Assembly: GCF_001650345.1 (NCBI RefSeq)
Contig: NZ_LVHF01000030.1
Span: 1 to 64,000, forward strand
Direction: 5' to 3'
From: Photobacterium jeanii
GTDB lineage: Bacteria; Pseudomonadota; Gammaproteobacteria; Enterobacterales; Vibrionaceae
DNA: 64,000 nt
Shown here piece after piece: positions 9,739 through 19,165 of the stretch. The translations under genes and the position numbers were made by a program. The notes under the pieces are model-generated. The model was not told the origin of the DNA, did not search any database, and saw nothing but the letters and a program-made list of their open reading frames with translations. Position 1 is the stretch's first letter. Each line of letters begins with the position of its first letter.

Positions 9739-10683
9739 TTGAGCAAACCTTTGAAAATTGTTTTTGCAGGTACTCCGGATTTCGCCGCCCGTCACTTGGC
9801 GGCGTTATTGTCTTCGGAGCACGATGTTATTGCGGTGTACACCACCCCAGACCGCCCAGCCGGTCGCGGTAAGAAACTGACTGCCAGCCCAGTAAAAAAC
9901 CTGGCGCTTGAGCACGAGATTCCGGTTTACCAACCAGAAAACTTCAAGTCTGACGAAGCCAAGCAAGCGCTGGCTGATCTCGACGCTGACATCATGGTTG
10001 TAGTGGCTTACGGCCTATTACTACCACAAGCGGTACTGGATACCCCGAAACTGGGTTGTATCAATGTTCACGGCTCGATCTTGCCACGCTGGCGTGGAGC
10101 TGCACCGATCCAACGCTCTATTTGGGCGGGCGATGCTGAAACAGGCGTTACCATCATGCAGATGGATATCGGTCTTGATACTGGTGACATGCTGAAGATT
10201 GCATCATTGCCAATCGAAGCTAATGACACCAGTGCAACCATGTACGAAAAACTGGCAGAGCTAGGCCCTGAAGCATTGATCGATTGCCTTGGCGATATCG
10301 CAAGCGACAACGCAAAACCAGTGAAGCAAGATGATGAGCTGGCTAACTACGCTAAAAAGCTAAGCAAAGAAGAAGCAAAAATCGATTGGACTATGGATGC
10401 CGACGCGATTGAACGTTGCGTGCGTGCATTTAACCCATGGCCAATGAGCTACTTCACCGTGGCTGAGCAAAACGTCAAGGTTTGGCGCAGCGAAGTGGTT
10501 GCCGATAACCAAGGTAAACCAGCCGGTACTGTGCTCGCAGCTGACAAGCACGGCATTGTGGTTGCAACGGGTAAAGGCGCGCTACGCCTTATCGAACTGC
10601 AACCACCGGGCAAGAAAGCGATGCAAGTACAAGATCTACTGAACTCTCGTCGTGAGTGGTTCGAAGTAGGTAGCGTACTGTAA
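9739..10683 (+). CDS. fmt: methionyl-tRNA formyltransferase
   Basis: Formylates Met-tRNAfMet using 10-formyl-THF. The likely start is TTG 9739 ([15 protein letters not shown]), preceded by AAGGAAG at 5 nt; it gives 314 residues and aligns with the E. coli N-terminus. An in-frame TTG at 9718 has no better ribosome site. The catalytic [15 protein letters not shown] motif and the [13 protein letters not shown] segment are intact, and the C-terminal domain ends in the typical [10 protein letters not shown]. Confidence 0.95.
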   Translation: MSKPLKIVFAGTPDFAARHLAALLSSEHDVIAVYTTPDRPAGRGKKLTASPVKNLALEHEIPVYQPENFKSDEAKQALADLDADIMVVVAYGLLLPQAVLDTPKLGCINVHGSILPRWRGAAPIQRSIWAGDAETGVTIMQMDIGLDTGDMLKIASLPIEANDTSATMYEKLAELGPEALIDCLGDIASDNAKPVKQDDELANYAKKLSKEEAKIDWTMDADAIERCVRAFNPWPMSYFTVAEQNVKVWRSEVVADNQGKPAGTVLAADKHGIVVATGKGALRLIELQPPGKKAMQVQDLLNSRREWFEVGSVL

Positions 10684-10724
10684 GCCACAATACCCAGTCT
10701 GTCATACGACGACTAACGAATACC

Positions 10725-10752
10725 AAGCCAGTGCATGCACTGGCTTTTCTTT
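10725..10752 (+). terminator. terminator after fmt
   Basis: A perfect 20-nt palindrome, AGCCAGTGCATGCACTGGCT (10726-10745), is followed by TTTCTTTT. It falls between fmt and rsmB, genes that are often co-transcribed, so it may attenuate rather than fully stop transcription. Confidence 0.78.
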
Positions 10753-10807
10753 TCGACCGCCTGAGTTGCCATGCAAATCAGGGAAAAAGAAACGTCAGGA
10801 TATCCGA

Positions 10808-12085
10808 ATGAACGTAAGAGCCGCTGCGGCCAAAGTGATTTATCAGGTTGTTGATCAGGGCCAATCTCTGTCCAATGTCCTTCCTGCTGCGCAACAAGAG
10901 ATCAAAGACCGCGACCAAGCGCTATTACAAGAGATCTGTTATGGCGTTTTACGCTGGTTGCCACGCCTAGAATCCATCACCAACAAGCTGATGGACAAGC
11001 CACTTAAAGGCAAACAACGTGTTTTCCATCACCTCATTTTGGTGGGTTTATACCAGCTAGGTCACATGCGTATTCCTGCGCACGCTGCGGTAGCCGAAAC
11101 CGTGAATGCGACCAAGAACCTTAAAAAACCGCAACTGCGTGGTTTGATCAACGCCATTTTGCGTAACTACCAGCGTCAGCAAGAAAGCCTAGACCAACAC
11201 GCGATCAGCCACGATGCTGGCCGATACGGTCACCCAAGCTGGATTGTGAAAATGCTTAAAGCGAGCTACCCAGAGCAGCTTGAAGCCATTGTTGATGCTA
11301 ACAACACCAAAGCGCCAATGTGGCTGCGCGTCAATCGTCAACACCACAACCGCGACCAATACCGCACGCTACTAGACGAAGCAGGCATTGCAACCGAACT
11401 TCACCCTCAAGCGAGCGATGCTCTGCGTCTGCTAAAACCGTGTGATGTGACTCAACTCCCTGGTTTTGCTGATGGTTGGGTATCGGTACAAGATGCCGCA
11501 GCACAGCTAGCCGTTGAATACCTTCAACCACAAGCTGGTGAGCTGATCTTAGATTGCTGTGCGGCACCGGGTGGTAAAACAGCCCATATTATGGAGCGTC
11601 AACCGGATACCCAAGTGGTTGCTATCGACTGTGACGATAACCGTTTGGCTCGCGTGCACGACAACCTCAAACGCTTAAAGCTTGATGCGCAAGTATTGTG
11701 TGCTGATGCACGCTACCCTAGCCAATGGTGGCAGGGCGACAAGTTCGATCGTATTTTGTTGGATGCGCCGTGTTCAGCAACGGGTGTGATCCGTCGTCAC
11801 CCTGACATCAAATGGTTACGCCGCGCCGATGATATTGCCGCCCTAGCAACCTTGCAGGCAGAGATCTTTGATGCCATGTGGCAACAACTGAAATCAGGCG
11901 GTACTTTGGTGTACGCGACCTGTTCGATCACACCGCAAGAAAACAGCGAGCAAGTGAAAGCCTTCCTAGCCCGCACTCCAGATGCAACCTTGGTCGACAG
12001 CGATCCAGCTAACCCTGGTCGCCAAATTTTACCAGGTGAAGAGCAAATGGACGGTTTCTACTACGCGGTATTAACCAAGCAGTAA
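10808..12085 (+). CDS. rsmB: 16S rRNA (cytosine-967-C5)-methyltransferase
   Basis: Methylates C967 of 16S rRNA with SAM. From ATG 10808 (AGGA 8 nt upstream) it has 425 residues: an N-terminal NusB-like helical RNA-binding domain (about 5-140) and a C-terminal Rossmann methyltransferase. The SAM loop is [13 protein letters not shown] (248-260). The two conserved cysteines of this family, C322 in DAPCSATG and C372 in YATCSITP, are present. An upstream in-frame ATG at 10766 would add 14 residues not seen in the family. Confidence 0.96.
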   Translation: MNVRAAAAKVIYQVVDQGQSLSNVLPAAQQEIKDRDQALLQEICYGVLRWLPRLESITNKLMDKPLKGKQRVFHHLILVGLYQLGHMRIPAHAAVAETVNATKNLKKPQLRGLINAILRNYQRQQESLDQHAISHDAGRYGHPSWIVKMLKASYPEQLEAIVDANNTKAPMWLRVNRQHHNRDQYRTLLDEAGIATELHPQASDALRLLKPCDVTQLPGFADGWVSVQDAAAQLAVEYLQPQAGELILDCCAAPGGKTAHIMERQPDTQVVAIDCDDNRLARVHDNLKRLKLDAQVLCADARYPSQWWQGDKFDRILLDAPCSATGVIRRHPDIKWLRRADDIAALATLQAEIFDAMWQQLKSGGTLVYATCSITPQENSEQVKAFLARTPDATLVDSDPANPGRQILPGEEQMDGFYYAVLTKQ

Positions 12086-12207
12086 GCGACTTATATTCAT
12101 GTTTTGCATCATTATCAGTGCAAATGTCGCTGGTACGATGGTAAAAACAGAGTAAGCTAACGACACCTTTCTCTGGCCAAAAAGCCTTGTTCAGAGAGAG
12201 AAAATTG

Positions 12208-12230
12208 GAGCGGCTCAGCCCGAGTCGCTC
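12208..12230 (+). other. hairpin upstream of trkA
   Basis: GAGCGGCTC (12208-12216) pairs with GAGTCGCTC (12222-12230), a 9-bp stem with one G-U wobble and an AGCCC loop. There is no T-run after it, so it is not a typical terminator. It lies 34 bp before the trkA start and may be a 5' UTR structure. Confidence 0.45.
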
Positions 12231-12263
12231 TAACTAGATCGAGATTTCAATCAGGCGAATGTT

Positions 12264-13640
12264 ATGAAGATTATCATCCTCGGGGCCGGACAGGTCGGAG
12301 GCACCCTCGCTGAGAACTTAGTTGGTGAAAACAACGACATCACCATCGTCGATAAAGACCCTGAGCGTCTCCGCGAGCTGCAAGATAAATACGACTTACG
12401 CGTTGTTCAAGGCTTTGCAAGTCATCCTCGCACCTTACGCGATGCGGGCGCTCAAGATGCCGATATGCTGGTTGCCGTCACCAACTCCGACGAAACCAAC
12501 ATGGTGGCCTGCCAAATTGCCTTTTCCCTCTTTAACACTCCGAACCGTGTCGCTCGAATTCGTTCGCCTGAATACCTTCAAGAAAAAGAACAGCTATTCC
12601 AATCCGATGCTGTCCCTGTCGATCACCTGATCGCCCCTGAAGAGTTGGTGACGGGTTATATCGAGCGTTTGGTCGAATACCCTGGCGCCTTACAGGTGGT
12701 CGGTTTTGCCGAAGACAAAGTCGGTTTGGTTGCGGTTAAAGCCTATTACGGTGGTCCTCTGGTGGGGAACGCGCTATCAGCACTGCGCGAACACATGCCG
12801 CACGTCGATACCCGTGTCGCAGCCATTTTCCGTCAAGGCCGTCCTATTCGCCCGCAAGGTACCACCATTATCGAAGCCGATGATGAAGTGTTCTTTGTCG
12901 CGGCGAGCAACCACATTCGCTCGGTAATGAGTGAACTGCAGCGTCTTGAGAAACCGTACAAACGTCTGATGATTGTCGGCGGCGGTAATATCGGGGCTGG
13001 TTTAGCACGCCGTTTGGAGCAAACCTACAGCGTTAAGCTGATCGAGCGAAATCCAGAGCGTGCCGAAAACCTGTCGGAGATGTTGGAAAACACCATCGTA
13101 TTTTGTGGTGATGCTTCGGATCAGGAGCTGCTTAGCGAAGAGCACATCGAGCAAATCGATGTTTTTATTGCAGTAACCAACGATGATGAAGCCAACATCA
13201 TGTCGGCCATGCTGGCTAAACGCATGGGCGCCAAAAAAGTCATGGTGCTGATCCAACGTGGTGCTTACGTTGATTTAGTCCAAGGCGGCACCATTGATAT
13301 TGCAATTTCACCGCAACAAGCCACCATTTCGGCCTTGCTCACCCACGTGCGTAAAGCCGATATCGTGAACGTATCGTCGCTCCGTCGTGGCGCAGCAGAA
13401 GCCATTGAAGCCATCGCCCACGGTGATGCAACCACTTCCAAAGTGGTGGGACGCGCTATCAGCGATATCAAACTGCCACCGGGTACCACCATTGGTGCCA
13501 TTGTGCGTGGTGAAGAAGTGTTAATCGGTCATGACCGTACAGTCATCGAGCAGGATGATCACGTAGTGATGTTCCTGGTTGATAAGAAATACATCCCAGA
13601 CGTAGAACGCCTGTTCCAACCAAGTCCGTTCTTCTTGTAA
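12264..13640 (+). CDS. trkA: Trk potassium uptake peripheral protein TrkA
   Basis: Cytoplasmic NAD-binding subunit that gates the TrkH potassium channel. The 458 residues contain two RCK modules: each has an RCK_N Rossmann domain ([13 protein letters not shown] at about 5-17; [14 protein letters not shown] at about 239-252) followed by an RCK_C ligand-binding domain. It closely resembles E. coli TrkA, including the identical [11 protein letters not shown] end. trkH follows after 6 bp, so the two form an operon; in E. coli they are separate. Confidence 0.97.
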   Translation: MKIIILGAGQVGGTLAENLVGENNDITIVDKDPERLRELQDKYDLRVVQGFASHPRTLRDAGAQDADMLVAVTNSDETNMVACQIAFSLFNTPNRVARIRSPEYLQEKEQLFQSDAVPVDHLIAPEELVTGYIERLVEYPGALQVVGFAEDKVGLVAVKAYYGGPLVGNALSALREHMPHVDTRVAAIFRQGRPIRPQGTTIIEADDEVFFVAASNHIRSVMSELQRLEKPYKRLMIVGGGNIGAGLARRLEQTYSVKLIERNPERAENLSEMLENTIVFCGDASDQELLSEEHIEQIDVFIAVTNDDEANIMSAMLAKRMGAKKVMVLIQRGAYVDLVQGGTIDIAISPQQATISALLTHVRKADIVNVSSLRRGAAEAIEAIAHGDATTSKVVGRAISDIKLPPGTTIGAIVRGEEVLIGHDRTVIEQDDHVVMFLVDKKYIPDVERLFQPSPFFL

Positions 13641-13646
13641 AACATT

Positions 13647-15092
13647 ATGGTCAATTACCGTCCTATCTTATTCGTGATCGGGTTGGTCTTATCTAAGATC
13701 GCCCTGTTCATGTACGTGCCGACGTTAGTGGCGTTTTTCACCGGTACCAGTGGCTTTATCGATTTTGCTACTGCGGTGATCATCACCCACGTCGTGGCTT
13801 TTTTATGTCTCACATTCGGTCGCACCAGCGAGTTTAAGCTTGGGGTGCGCGATATGTTTTTGATCACCACTTTGGTGTGGACCATTGCCAGCGCCTTTGC
13901 CGCGCTGCCGTTTGTGTTCATCAATCACATCAGCTTTACCGATGCCTACTTTGAAACCATGTCGGGGATCACCACCACAGGGTCAACTGTGCTCAGTGGT
14001 CTTGATGATATGGCGCCCAGCATTTTGTTGTGGCGCTCGACGTTGCAATGGCTCGGTGGGGTTGGCTTTATTGTGATGGGGGTCGCCATCTTGCCGATGC
14101 TGAATGTCGGTGGGATGCGCTTGTTCCAAACCGAATCCTCGGATTGGTCAGATAAGAGCTCACCACGTACCAAAAGCGTGGCCAAGAACATCGTTAACGT
14201 CTACCTGATCTTAACTGCGCTATGTGTAGTGGGTTATATGTTGGCAGGGATGAATACTTTCGATGCCATCAACCACGCCTTTACCACACTATCGACAGGC
14301 GGCTATTCGACCTCTGACGGCTCAATGAATCACTTCTCGCATGCTGCCCACTGGGTCGCGATTGTGTTCATGTTTGCTGGCGGTTTGCCGTTCTTGTTAT
14401 TCGTCCAAGCTCTGCGTAAGAAAAGCGCCGCAGCGCTGCTCAAAGATGCTCAAGTACGTGGCTTTAGCTTATTGGTGTTTGGTGTCGGATTAGCGGTCGC
14501 GCTGTGGCTAACCTTTGATAGAGACTATGCCTTTATTGACGCGTTTCGGGTTTCGCTGTTCAACATCATTTCAGTGGTGACCACCACCGGCTTTGGCTTG
14601 GATGATTTCACCAATTGGGGCGCTTTCCCAAGTATCGTGTTTGCCTTCATCATGCTGGTTGGCGGCTGCTCCGGCTCAACCGCCGGCGGGATCAAAATCT
14701 TCCGTTTCCAAGTGGCATTCGCTCTGCTACGCAAACAAATGATGCAACTGATCCACCCATCTGGGGTGTTCATTCAACGCTACAACGGACGTCCTGTAAC
14801 CGACGGTATCGTGCGCTCAGTCGTGGCGTTTGCGCTGACATTTATTATTACCATAGTGATTGTCGCCGCCATTCTCGGCATGTTGGGGCTAGATCCTGTG
14901 ACCAGCGTGACAGGAGCTGTGACTGCTGTGGCAAACGTCGGACCGGGAATGGGCAATGTGATTGGTCCTACGGGTAACTTTGCAACCCTGCCTGATCTGG
15001 CGAAATGGACCTTAAGCTTTGGCATGTTGATGGGGCGTCTGGAGATCCTTACGGTACTGGTGGTGTTCTTCCCTGCGTTTTGGCGTAACTAA
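13647..15092 (+). CDS. trkH: Trk potassium transporter TrkH
   Basis: Membrane pore subunit for K+ uptake. The 481 residues are almost entirely hydrophobic, with four M1-P-M2 repeats. The four selectivity filters are visible as TTTGST, STGGYS, TTTGFG and NVGPGMG. The ribosome site is weak, so translation is probably coupled to trkA 6 bp upstream. A strong terminator follows. KtrB is the alternative family, but length and the TrkA partner with two RCK modules favour TrkH. Confidence 0.95.
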   Translation: MVNYRPILFVIGLVLSKIALFMYVPTLVAFFTGTSGFIDFATAVIITHVVAFLCLTFGRTSEFKLGVRDMFLITTLVWTIASAFAALPFVFINHISFTDAYFETMSGITTTGSTVLSGLDDMAPSILLWRSTLQWLGGVGFIVMGVAILPMLNVGGMRLFQTESSDWSDKSSPRTKSVAKNIVNVYLILTALCVVGYMLAGMNTFDAINHAFTTLSTGGYSTSDGSMNHFSHAAHWVAIVFMFAGGLPFLLFVQALRKKSAAALLKDAQVRGFSLLVFGVGLAVALWLTFDRDYAFIDAFRVSLFNIISVVTTTGFGLDDFTNWGAFPSIVFAFIMLVGGCSGSTAGGIKIFRFQVAFALLRKQMMQLIHPSGVFIQRYNGRPVTDGIVRSVVAFALTFIITIVIVAAILGMLGLDPVTSVTGAVTAVANVGPGMGNVIGPTGNFATLPDLAKWTLSFGMLMGRLEILTVLVVFFPAFWRN

Positions 15093-15133
15093 ACCACCGC
15101 TCCTAAACAGACTCTCACCAGCAGTCTGAAAAT

Positions 15134-15164
15134 AAAAATGGCGCTGAATTACAGCGCCATTTTT
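15134..15164 (+). terminator. terminator after trkAH / trhA
   Basis: A 13-bp perfect stem (15134-15146 with 15152-15164) around an AATTA loop, AAAAATGGCGCTG on the left and a T-run on the right arm. It lies between convergent trkH and the TrhA-family gene and looks bidirectional. Confidence 0.9.
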
Positions 15165-15228
15165 GTATGTCTATTTTTATACCTATATTGGTATCTCTGT
15201 CGTGCTCGTCTACTGACGACTAAATCAA

Positions 15229-15882
15229 CTATACCGGAGTGACGTAGAAGTAGATTGCAAAGAAGTGGCACACGGTCCCGCCCAATACAAACAGATGCCA
15301 AATTGCATGATTGTACGGAATACGCTTATTGACGTAGAACACCACCCCAAGCGAGTAAATCACTCCACCGACACCCAGTAGGATCAAGCCGCCCAAATCT
15401 AGGGCCAAAGCCAGTTGGTAAATGGCAATCAAAGACAGCCACCCCATCACCAAATACGTTGCTAGCGACAGCTTTTTAAACCGATATACGAATGCAATTT
15501 TGAGCGCGATACCAATCAAAGCCAGCACCCAAATCACCGTCATCAAGGTAATGGCGAGCGGAGTGCGTAAAGTGATCATCAAAAATGGGGTATAGGTACC
15601 GGCAATCAATAAATAAATCGCACAGTGATCTAAGGTTTTCAGTACCCGCTTGGCTTTTTCAACCGTGATCGCGTGGTAAAGAGTGGAGGCTAAGTACAAT
15701 AAAATCATACTGCCGCCGTAAATGCTGAGGCTGGCGATACTCATCGCATCGGCATTGTGTTCACTGGCCTGCATTAACAACAGCACAAGACCAACAATAC
15801 CGAAAATCATCCCCAAACCATGGCTGACACTGTTGGCGATTTCTTCTGCGACTGAATACTGCGGGGCAACATTTTTTGTCAT
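15229..15882 (-). CDS. hemolysin III / TrhA (PAQR) family membrane protein
   Basis: A 217-residue integral membrane protein with seven predicted helices, of the hemolysin III / YqfA / TrhA branch of the PAQR superfamily. Conserved polar residues in the membrane are seen: [10 protein letters not shown] near the start, [21 protein letters not shown] and the C-terminal [24 protein letters not shown], whose His residues would bind a metal. E. coli YqfA affects membrane energetics and lipid homeostasis. The hemolysin name comes from a Bacillus homologue and should not be read as a toxin function here. Confidence 0.9.
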   Translation of the reverse strand: MTKNVAPQYSVAEEIANSVSHGLGMIFGIVGLVLLLMQASEHNADAMSIASLSIYGGSMILLYLASTLYHAITVEKAKRVLKTLDHCAIYLLIAGTYTPFLMITLRTPLAITLMTVIWVLALIGIALKIAFVYRFKKLSLATYLVMGWLSLIAIYQLALALDLGGLILLGVGGVIYSLGVVFYVNKRIPYNHAIWHLFVLGGTVCHFFAIYFYVTPV

Positions 15883-16048
15883 TGTTATTGCTCCTAGAAA
15901 TAGAGTTTAAACTCAACTTTAACGCAGTATCGCACAACTTAGCTTACACTTGTAAGCTGAAATTGTAATTTTTTTCACCACATGTAACAAACGGCTCGCA
16001 AGCCAGAGCGGGCGGGGGTTTTAAGCTGTTGATAAGACTATAAACTAA

Positions 16049-16092
16049 AGAAAAAAAGACCCATCAACGCCTTTTTCATGACGGATGGGTCT
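16049..16092 (-). terminator. terminator after Spo0M-family gene
   Basis: On the minus strand AGACCCATC pairs with GATGGGTCT (arms 16084-16092 and 16057-16065) across an 18-nt loop, followed by seven Ts. It lies 29 bp after the Spo0M-family stop. Confidence 0.8.
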
Positions 16093-16120
16093 GTTGTTTT
16101 GTCGTAAAACCAGCCGACGC

Positions 16121-16909
16121 TTAAGTCGTGCGATCAAGGAAAGTCAGGACTTCATCACCGGCTTCCTCCGGCGATAAGTCAGCGCTAATGGTAAGCTGGC
16201 GCTTTAGCTCACCACGACCTAAGAAGCTCGACAGCATTCCAGTGAGCCCTTTTTGACGTCGATCCACCTCGAACCACAGTTGCAGGCTTTCTTCATCGCG
16301 ATAAGCGACCACTTCTAACTCACGCCAGCGCCCGTGGAACGGACCAGACACAGGCACAAACTCAAACTCTTGCACAAACGGCAGCGCGAACCCTTTCGCG
16401 GCTTCACACTCCACTTGGCGGATCCGCAGCCCTGCGTGTTCTAAAGCAGTAAACACACCATCCATCAAAGGTTCAGGACGCACAGTCAGGGTATCTTTAT
16501 CTTTCGGATCGATCGCGCGCGCGATATCGAGGGAAGTATCGAGCCAGACTTGGGCATCCCCAATTGTGACCGGTGTATTGAAGGGTAAGTCGAGCGTGGC
16601 AGTGAATTGGCGCTGTTCATCAATACCAATCACAAAAGTTTCCGGCAGCGACCAGTGCGCTAAACGGCACACTTGCGGAACTTTCTCGGTGCGTTGTTCG
16701 CTCTCGCCGCGTCCACTCGCTACTTCTTCAAGGTAGCGACAGCATAGAGTGAGGTGAATGTTATCGATCTGCTGCTCGGTCGCCCCTCCTTGCACCTCGA
16801 TTTCCACTGGTAACGGCTGCCCAGGGATCAAAGCGTCCTGCGGCAATATGGTGTCCACTTTCGCCGCGCCAATCCCAAAACTGGCGAGACTTTTACGAAA
16901 TAAAGACAT
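16121..16909 (-). CDS. Spo0M/SpoOM family sporulation-control-like protein
   Basis: 262 residues from ATG 16909, which has an excellent AAGGAGGA ribosome site; upstream in-frame codons are discarded. The N-terminal MSLFRKSLASFGIGAAKVD and the arrestin-like beta-sandwich segments (VEIEVQGG, HWSLPE, DLPFNTPVTIG) match the Spo0M family. Bacillus Spo0M affects sporulation timing; this organism belongs to a group that does not sporulate, and the role of the proteobacterial members is unknown. It appears to be a single-gene unit. Confidence 0.87.
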   Translation of the reverse strand: MSLFRKSLASFGIGAAKVDTILPQDALIPGQPLPVEIEVQGGATEQQIDNIHLTLCCRYLEEVASGRGESEQRTEKVPQVCRLAHWSLPETFVIGIDEQRQFTATLDLPFNTPVTIGDAQVWLDTSLDIARAIDPKDKDTLTVRPEPLMDGVFTALEHAGLRIRQVECEAAKGFALPFVQEFEFVPVSGPFHGRWRELEVVAYRDEESLQLWFEVDRRQKGLTGMLSSFLGRGELKRQLTISADLSPEEAGDEVLTFLDRTT

Positions 16910-17295
16910 GCATCCTCCTTCACGCATTCAACGATCAGCCGCACCGATAATGCGAACAGATTGCGACAATCAATATGCTCTATCTTGCGCAGTGCGTAAT
17001 GAAACCGCAAGCCCTTTCCATCGCGAATCCCAGAAAATCCTCATCGCGGGTTACCGTCTAAAACGCAACACTATCTAGAGGTAACCACCCGCTTTGACAA
17101 GCAAAACATTGCATACCAATCAGGATAAGTTAAAGGGCAACGTTGAGGCTAAACGAGATAGTCGCATAATGAAGAACAGAAAAAGAAGAGAGGTAAGAAG
17201 GTGAGGGCGCCTGTCAGGCAAGGGGATAAGTAGCGAAGTCAGCTAACTTCGCTACCCGATATCAATGAGCAACACTCCCTGCGAAACGCGAGGGG
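16910..17295. other. intergenic region with a 10-bp stem
   Basis: 386 bp between two minus-strand genes. It contains an inverted repeat GTAGCGAAGT (17230-17239) / ACTTCGCTAC (17246-17255) with a 6-nt loop, 41 bp past the GntR-family stop; there is no T-run, so it is only a possible terminator. The rest has to hold the Spo0M-family promoter, which I could not place. No supported gene. Confidence 0.5.
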
Positions 17296-17973
17296 CTATT
17301 TCAGCAAAGTGATCGTCGCCTGACGCGCCGCATCAGGGTCGCGAGCCAAAATACCATCAACCACCTTCTGATGAAGGTCGAGTTTTAGCATTCGCTCACG
17401 GGTGATGATCCGGAAATAACGCTCAAACACCGCTTTGAACAAGTTACCAAACGGACTGATAAAGTGATTACCAGAAGCAAAGTAAATCAACTGATGGAAA
17501 CGGGTATCAACCGCTATCCAACGCTCTTGATCAAAATGCTCACCCAACTTGTGCATTTCTTCCACTAAGCTAGCGAGCTCTTGGCGATCGGCTTCGCTGG
17601 CGTTAATGGCGGTACACGCAGCCGCTTCCGGCTCTAAAGTCAGGCGGACACGCTGAAACTCATCAACCAACTCGCCCGACTCATCAAAATCAAGCCAAGC
17701 CAATAAATCTTGATCGAGGTAGTTCCAATTGCGTTTCGGTAACACACGAGTACCAATACGTGGGCGCGGTAATACCATACCTTTGGCAGCCAACATTTTG
17801 ATGGCTTCACGGACTGCAGTACGACTAACGCCGTACATTTCACCCAGCTCCACTTCACCTGGTAAGATTTCTCCCGGTGGTGTTTCACCTTTTAAAATAC
17901 GTTGTCCTATCGATTCGGCGAGTCGATAAGATAGGTTACGGTTGCTGACCAATCGTTGCTGATCTTGCTCCAT
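17296..17973 (-). CDS. GntR/FadR-family transcriptional regulator (FCD domain)
   Basis: A 225-residue regulator with an N-terminal winged helix (about 10-75, including LPGEVELGEMYGVSRTAVREA) and a C-terminal all-helical FCD ligand domain with the metal-binding Asp/His pattern (DTRFHQLIYFASGN). The RNWNYLDQDLLAWL linker is like that of E. coli DgoR, which regulates sugar-acid catabolism. ATG 17973 is chosen because GAGGGGG lies at a good distance; the adjacent ATG 17976 is also possible. No sugar-acid gene is nearby, so its target is elsewhere or itself. Confidence 0.85.
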   Translation of the reverse strand: MEQDQQRLVSNRNLSYRLAESIGQRILKGETPPGEILPGEVELGEMYGVSRTAVREAIKMLAAKGMVLPRPRIGTRVLPKRNWNYLDQDLLAWLDFDESGELVDEFQRVRLTLEPEAAACTAINASEADRQELASLVEEMHKLGEHFDQERWIAVDTRFHQLIYFASGNHFISPFGNLFKAVFERYFRIITRERMLKLDLHQKVVDGILARDPDAARQATITLLK

Positions 17974-18307
17974 CATTCCCCCTCTACAGGCTATTTTTAT
18001 AGTAGTTGCCATTTATATTTTCTGCGCTTACCAATATTGATAAAGCTTATAGGGCGCAATTAGACCACAAAGCCAATGAGCTGAAACGGCTTATCTTCAC
18101 AGATGCGGTAAAACAGTGTCTTTTTGCCTTTTTTATGACCCAATCTCACAACTGAGAAAAAATAAATCATTGTTCATAATTTGCTCGACTCGGTTGTGGG
18201 TTGTTGGTATCCTGCTCACGTTTTCCAATATGACGTATCTGCCGCCCACTTTGCAGATACCCTGACATTGACTGGCCATGGATGTGCCCAATTAATAGGT
18301 AATAACC
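17974..18307. other. divergent region, GntR regulator / small ORF unit
   Basis: 334 bp between divergent units. A weak sigma70 promoter reading right can be drawn as TCGACT (18185-18190), 17 bp, TATCCT (18208-18213). It is followed by a hairpin with arms GTATCTGC (18235-18242) and GCAGATAC (18253-18260), which would lie near the 5' end of the small-ORF transcript. I found no clear promoter for the GntR gene. Confidence 0.45.
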
Positions 18308-18472
18308 ATGCGCCCAATGACTTTTGCTCGTCGTAATACTCGTAGTCCTTCTTGTGCTCGTCCACGCTCACACGCACCACGCTTTCAAGCCACCAAACCA
18401 AGTGCCGATATTCACACTATGCCAGCGCCGTCTTGCCCCGTGAATACCAAACATAACGAGCAAGCCGCGTAA
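18308..18472 (+). CDS. unrecognised 54-residue basic protein
   Basis: An ATG at 18308, with AGGTAA 4-5 nt upstream, opens a 54-codon ORF starting MRPMTFARRNTRSPSCARPR and ending in NEQAA. It is rich in Arg, Ser, Pro and Ala, with two Cys and no membrane segment or known motif. Five of its seven Arg codons before residue 20 are CGT, the preferred codon of highly expressed genes. A clear terminator follows 20 bp after the stop, and a candidate promoter and hairpin precede it, so it looks like a discrete unit. I do not recognise it; it could instead be a small RNA with a fortuitous ORF. Confidence 0.5.
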   Translation: MRPMTFARRNTRSPSCARPRSHAPRFQATKPSADIHTMPAPSCPVNTKHNEQAA

Positions 18473-18491
18473 GCGATATGAATTTCCAGTC

Positions 18492-18518
18492 AGGCAGCCA
18501 TCGCGCTGCCTTTCTTTC
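18492..18518 (+). terminator. terminator after the 54-codon ORF
   Basis: AGGCAGC (18492-18498) pairs with GCTGCCT (18505-18511), with loop CATCGC and TTCTTTC following. It lies 20 bp past the small ORF and before yihD. Confidence 0.75.
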
Positions 18519-18590
18519 GCAAGCCAACTTGGTATACTTTATCCACAATAAAAATATGACAATTACTCAGCCTTAGATTGTGGAGAAACA

Positions 18591-18857
18591 ATGAAAACCC
18601 ATCGCGTTAATGAGCTTATCGAGCTTATCCACCCTGAGTGGCAGAAAAACCCAGAACTCAACTTGGTTGAGTTCCTATTGGAACTAGCCAAAGAAGCCAA
18701 ATTTGAAGGCAAGTTAGAAGATCTGACCGATGATGTTCTGATTTACCATCTAAAAATGCGTAACAGCGATCAACAAGAAATGATCCCAGGCATCGCCAAA
18801 GACTGCGAAGATGACTTCAAAACCGCGATCCTACGCGCGCGCGGCATCATCAAGTAA
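18591..18857 (+). CDS. yihD: YihD family protein (DUF1040)
   Basis: An 88-residue soluble protein nearly collinear with E. coli YihD: the N-terminal [20 protein letters not shown], the central [13 protein letters not shown] and the C-terminal [14 protein letters not shown] segments match. The function is unknown. In E. coli yihD lies directly upstream of srkA and dsbA; here ccoG is inserted between yihD and srkA. A GGAG ribosome site precedes the start. Confidence 0.92.
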   Translation: MKTHRVNELIELIHPEWQKNPELNLVEFLLELAKEAKFEGKLEDLTDDVLIYHLKMRNSDQQEMIPGIAKDCEDDFKTAILRARGIIK

Positions 18858-19165
18858 CGCCCGCAGCCAGTAAAAGCAAATTCCAAAGTGCGGCGCTCTG
18901 CCGCACTTCGTTTATCAACAATCCGCTCCATCAAGCTCGCCCTGCAACACACCATCACGCCCAAAACCAACGGTTACTACTCCAACCATAGCAAACTTCT
19001 GCTTAAGCGAATCACGAAACTATGACCCTGCTAGATTAATCGCACCATCGGCTGTTATATAATCACTTGATAACATGTTCGTATCATTAATTGATCAGAC
19101 TATGTATCTGATCGTCTGTGTATCGACCTATGCTCAGTCGATACTCGCCTAAGGAAAGCAATGTC
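18858..19165. other. intergenic region upstream of ccoG
   Basis: 308 bp holding the yihD terminator (18886-18913), a perfect TATAAT at 19058-19063 without a good -35, and a 7-bp dyad GATCAGA (19093-19099) / TCTGATC (19107-19113) 53 bp before the ccoG start. The dyad resembles a regulator site but matches no consensus I know; a proper FNR box is not present. Confidence 0.5.
18886..18913 (+). terminator. terminator after yihD
   Basis: AAGTGCGGC (18886-18894) pairs with GCCGCACTT (18900-18908), with a GCTCT loop and a short CGTTT tail. The stem is strong, the T-run poor. Confidence 0.65.

Noticed and set aside
15229-15882. Hemolysin (virulence) function
   Set aside because: The family is a widespread PAQR membrane protein; the name is historical and nothing here supports a toxin.
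18216-18401. 61-codon minus-strand ORF opposite the 54-codon unit
   Set aside because: No ribosome binding site; it runs through the hairpin and against the ORF that has a promoter, ribosome site and terminator.
18886-18908. Pasteurellaceae-type uptake sequence (AAGTGCGGC in inverted pair)
   Set aside because: The core differs from AAGTGCGGT, it occurs once as a terminator stem, and it is not enriched in the window.
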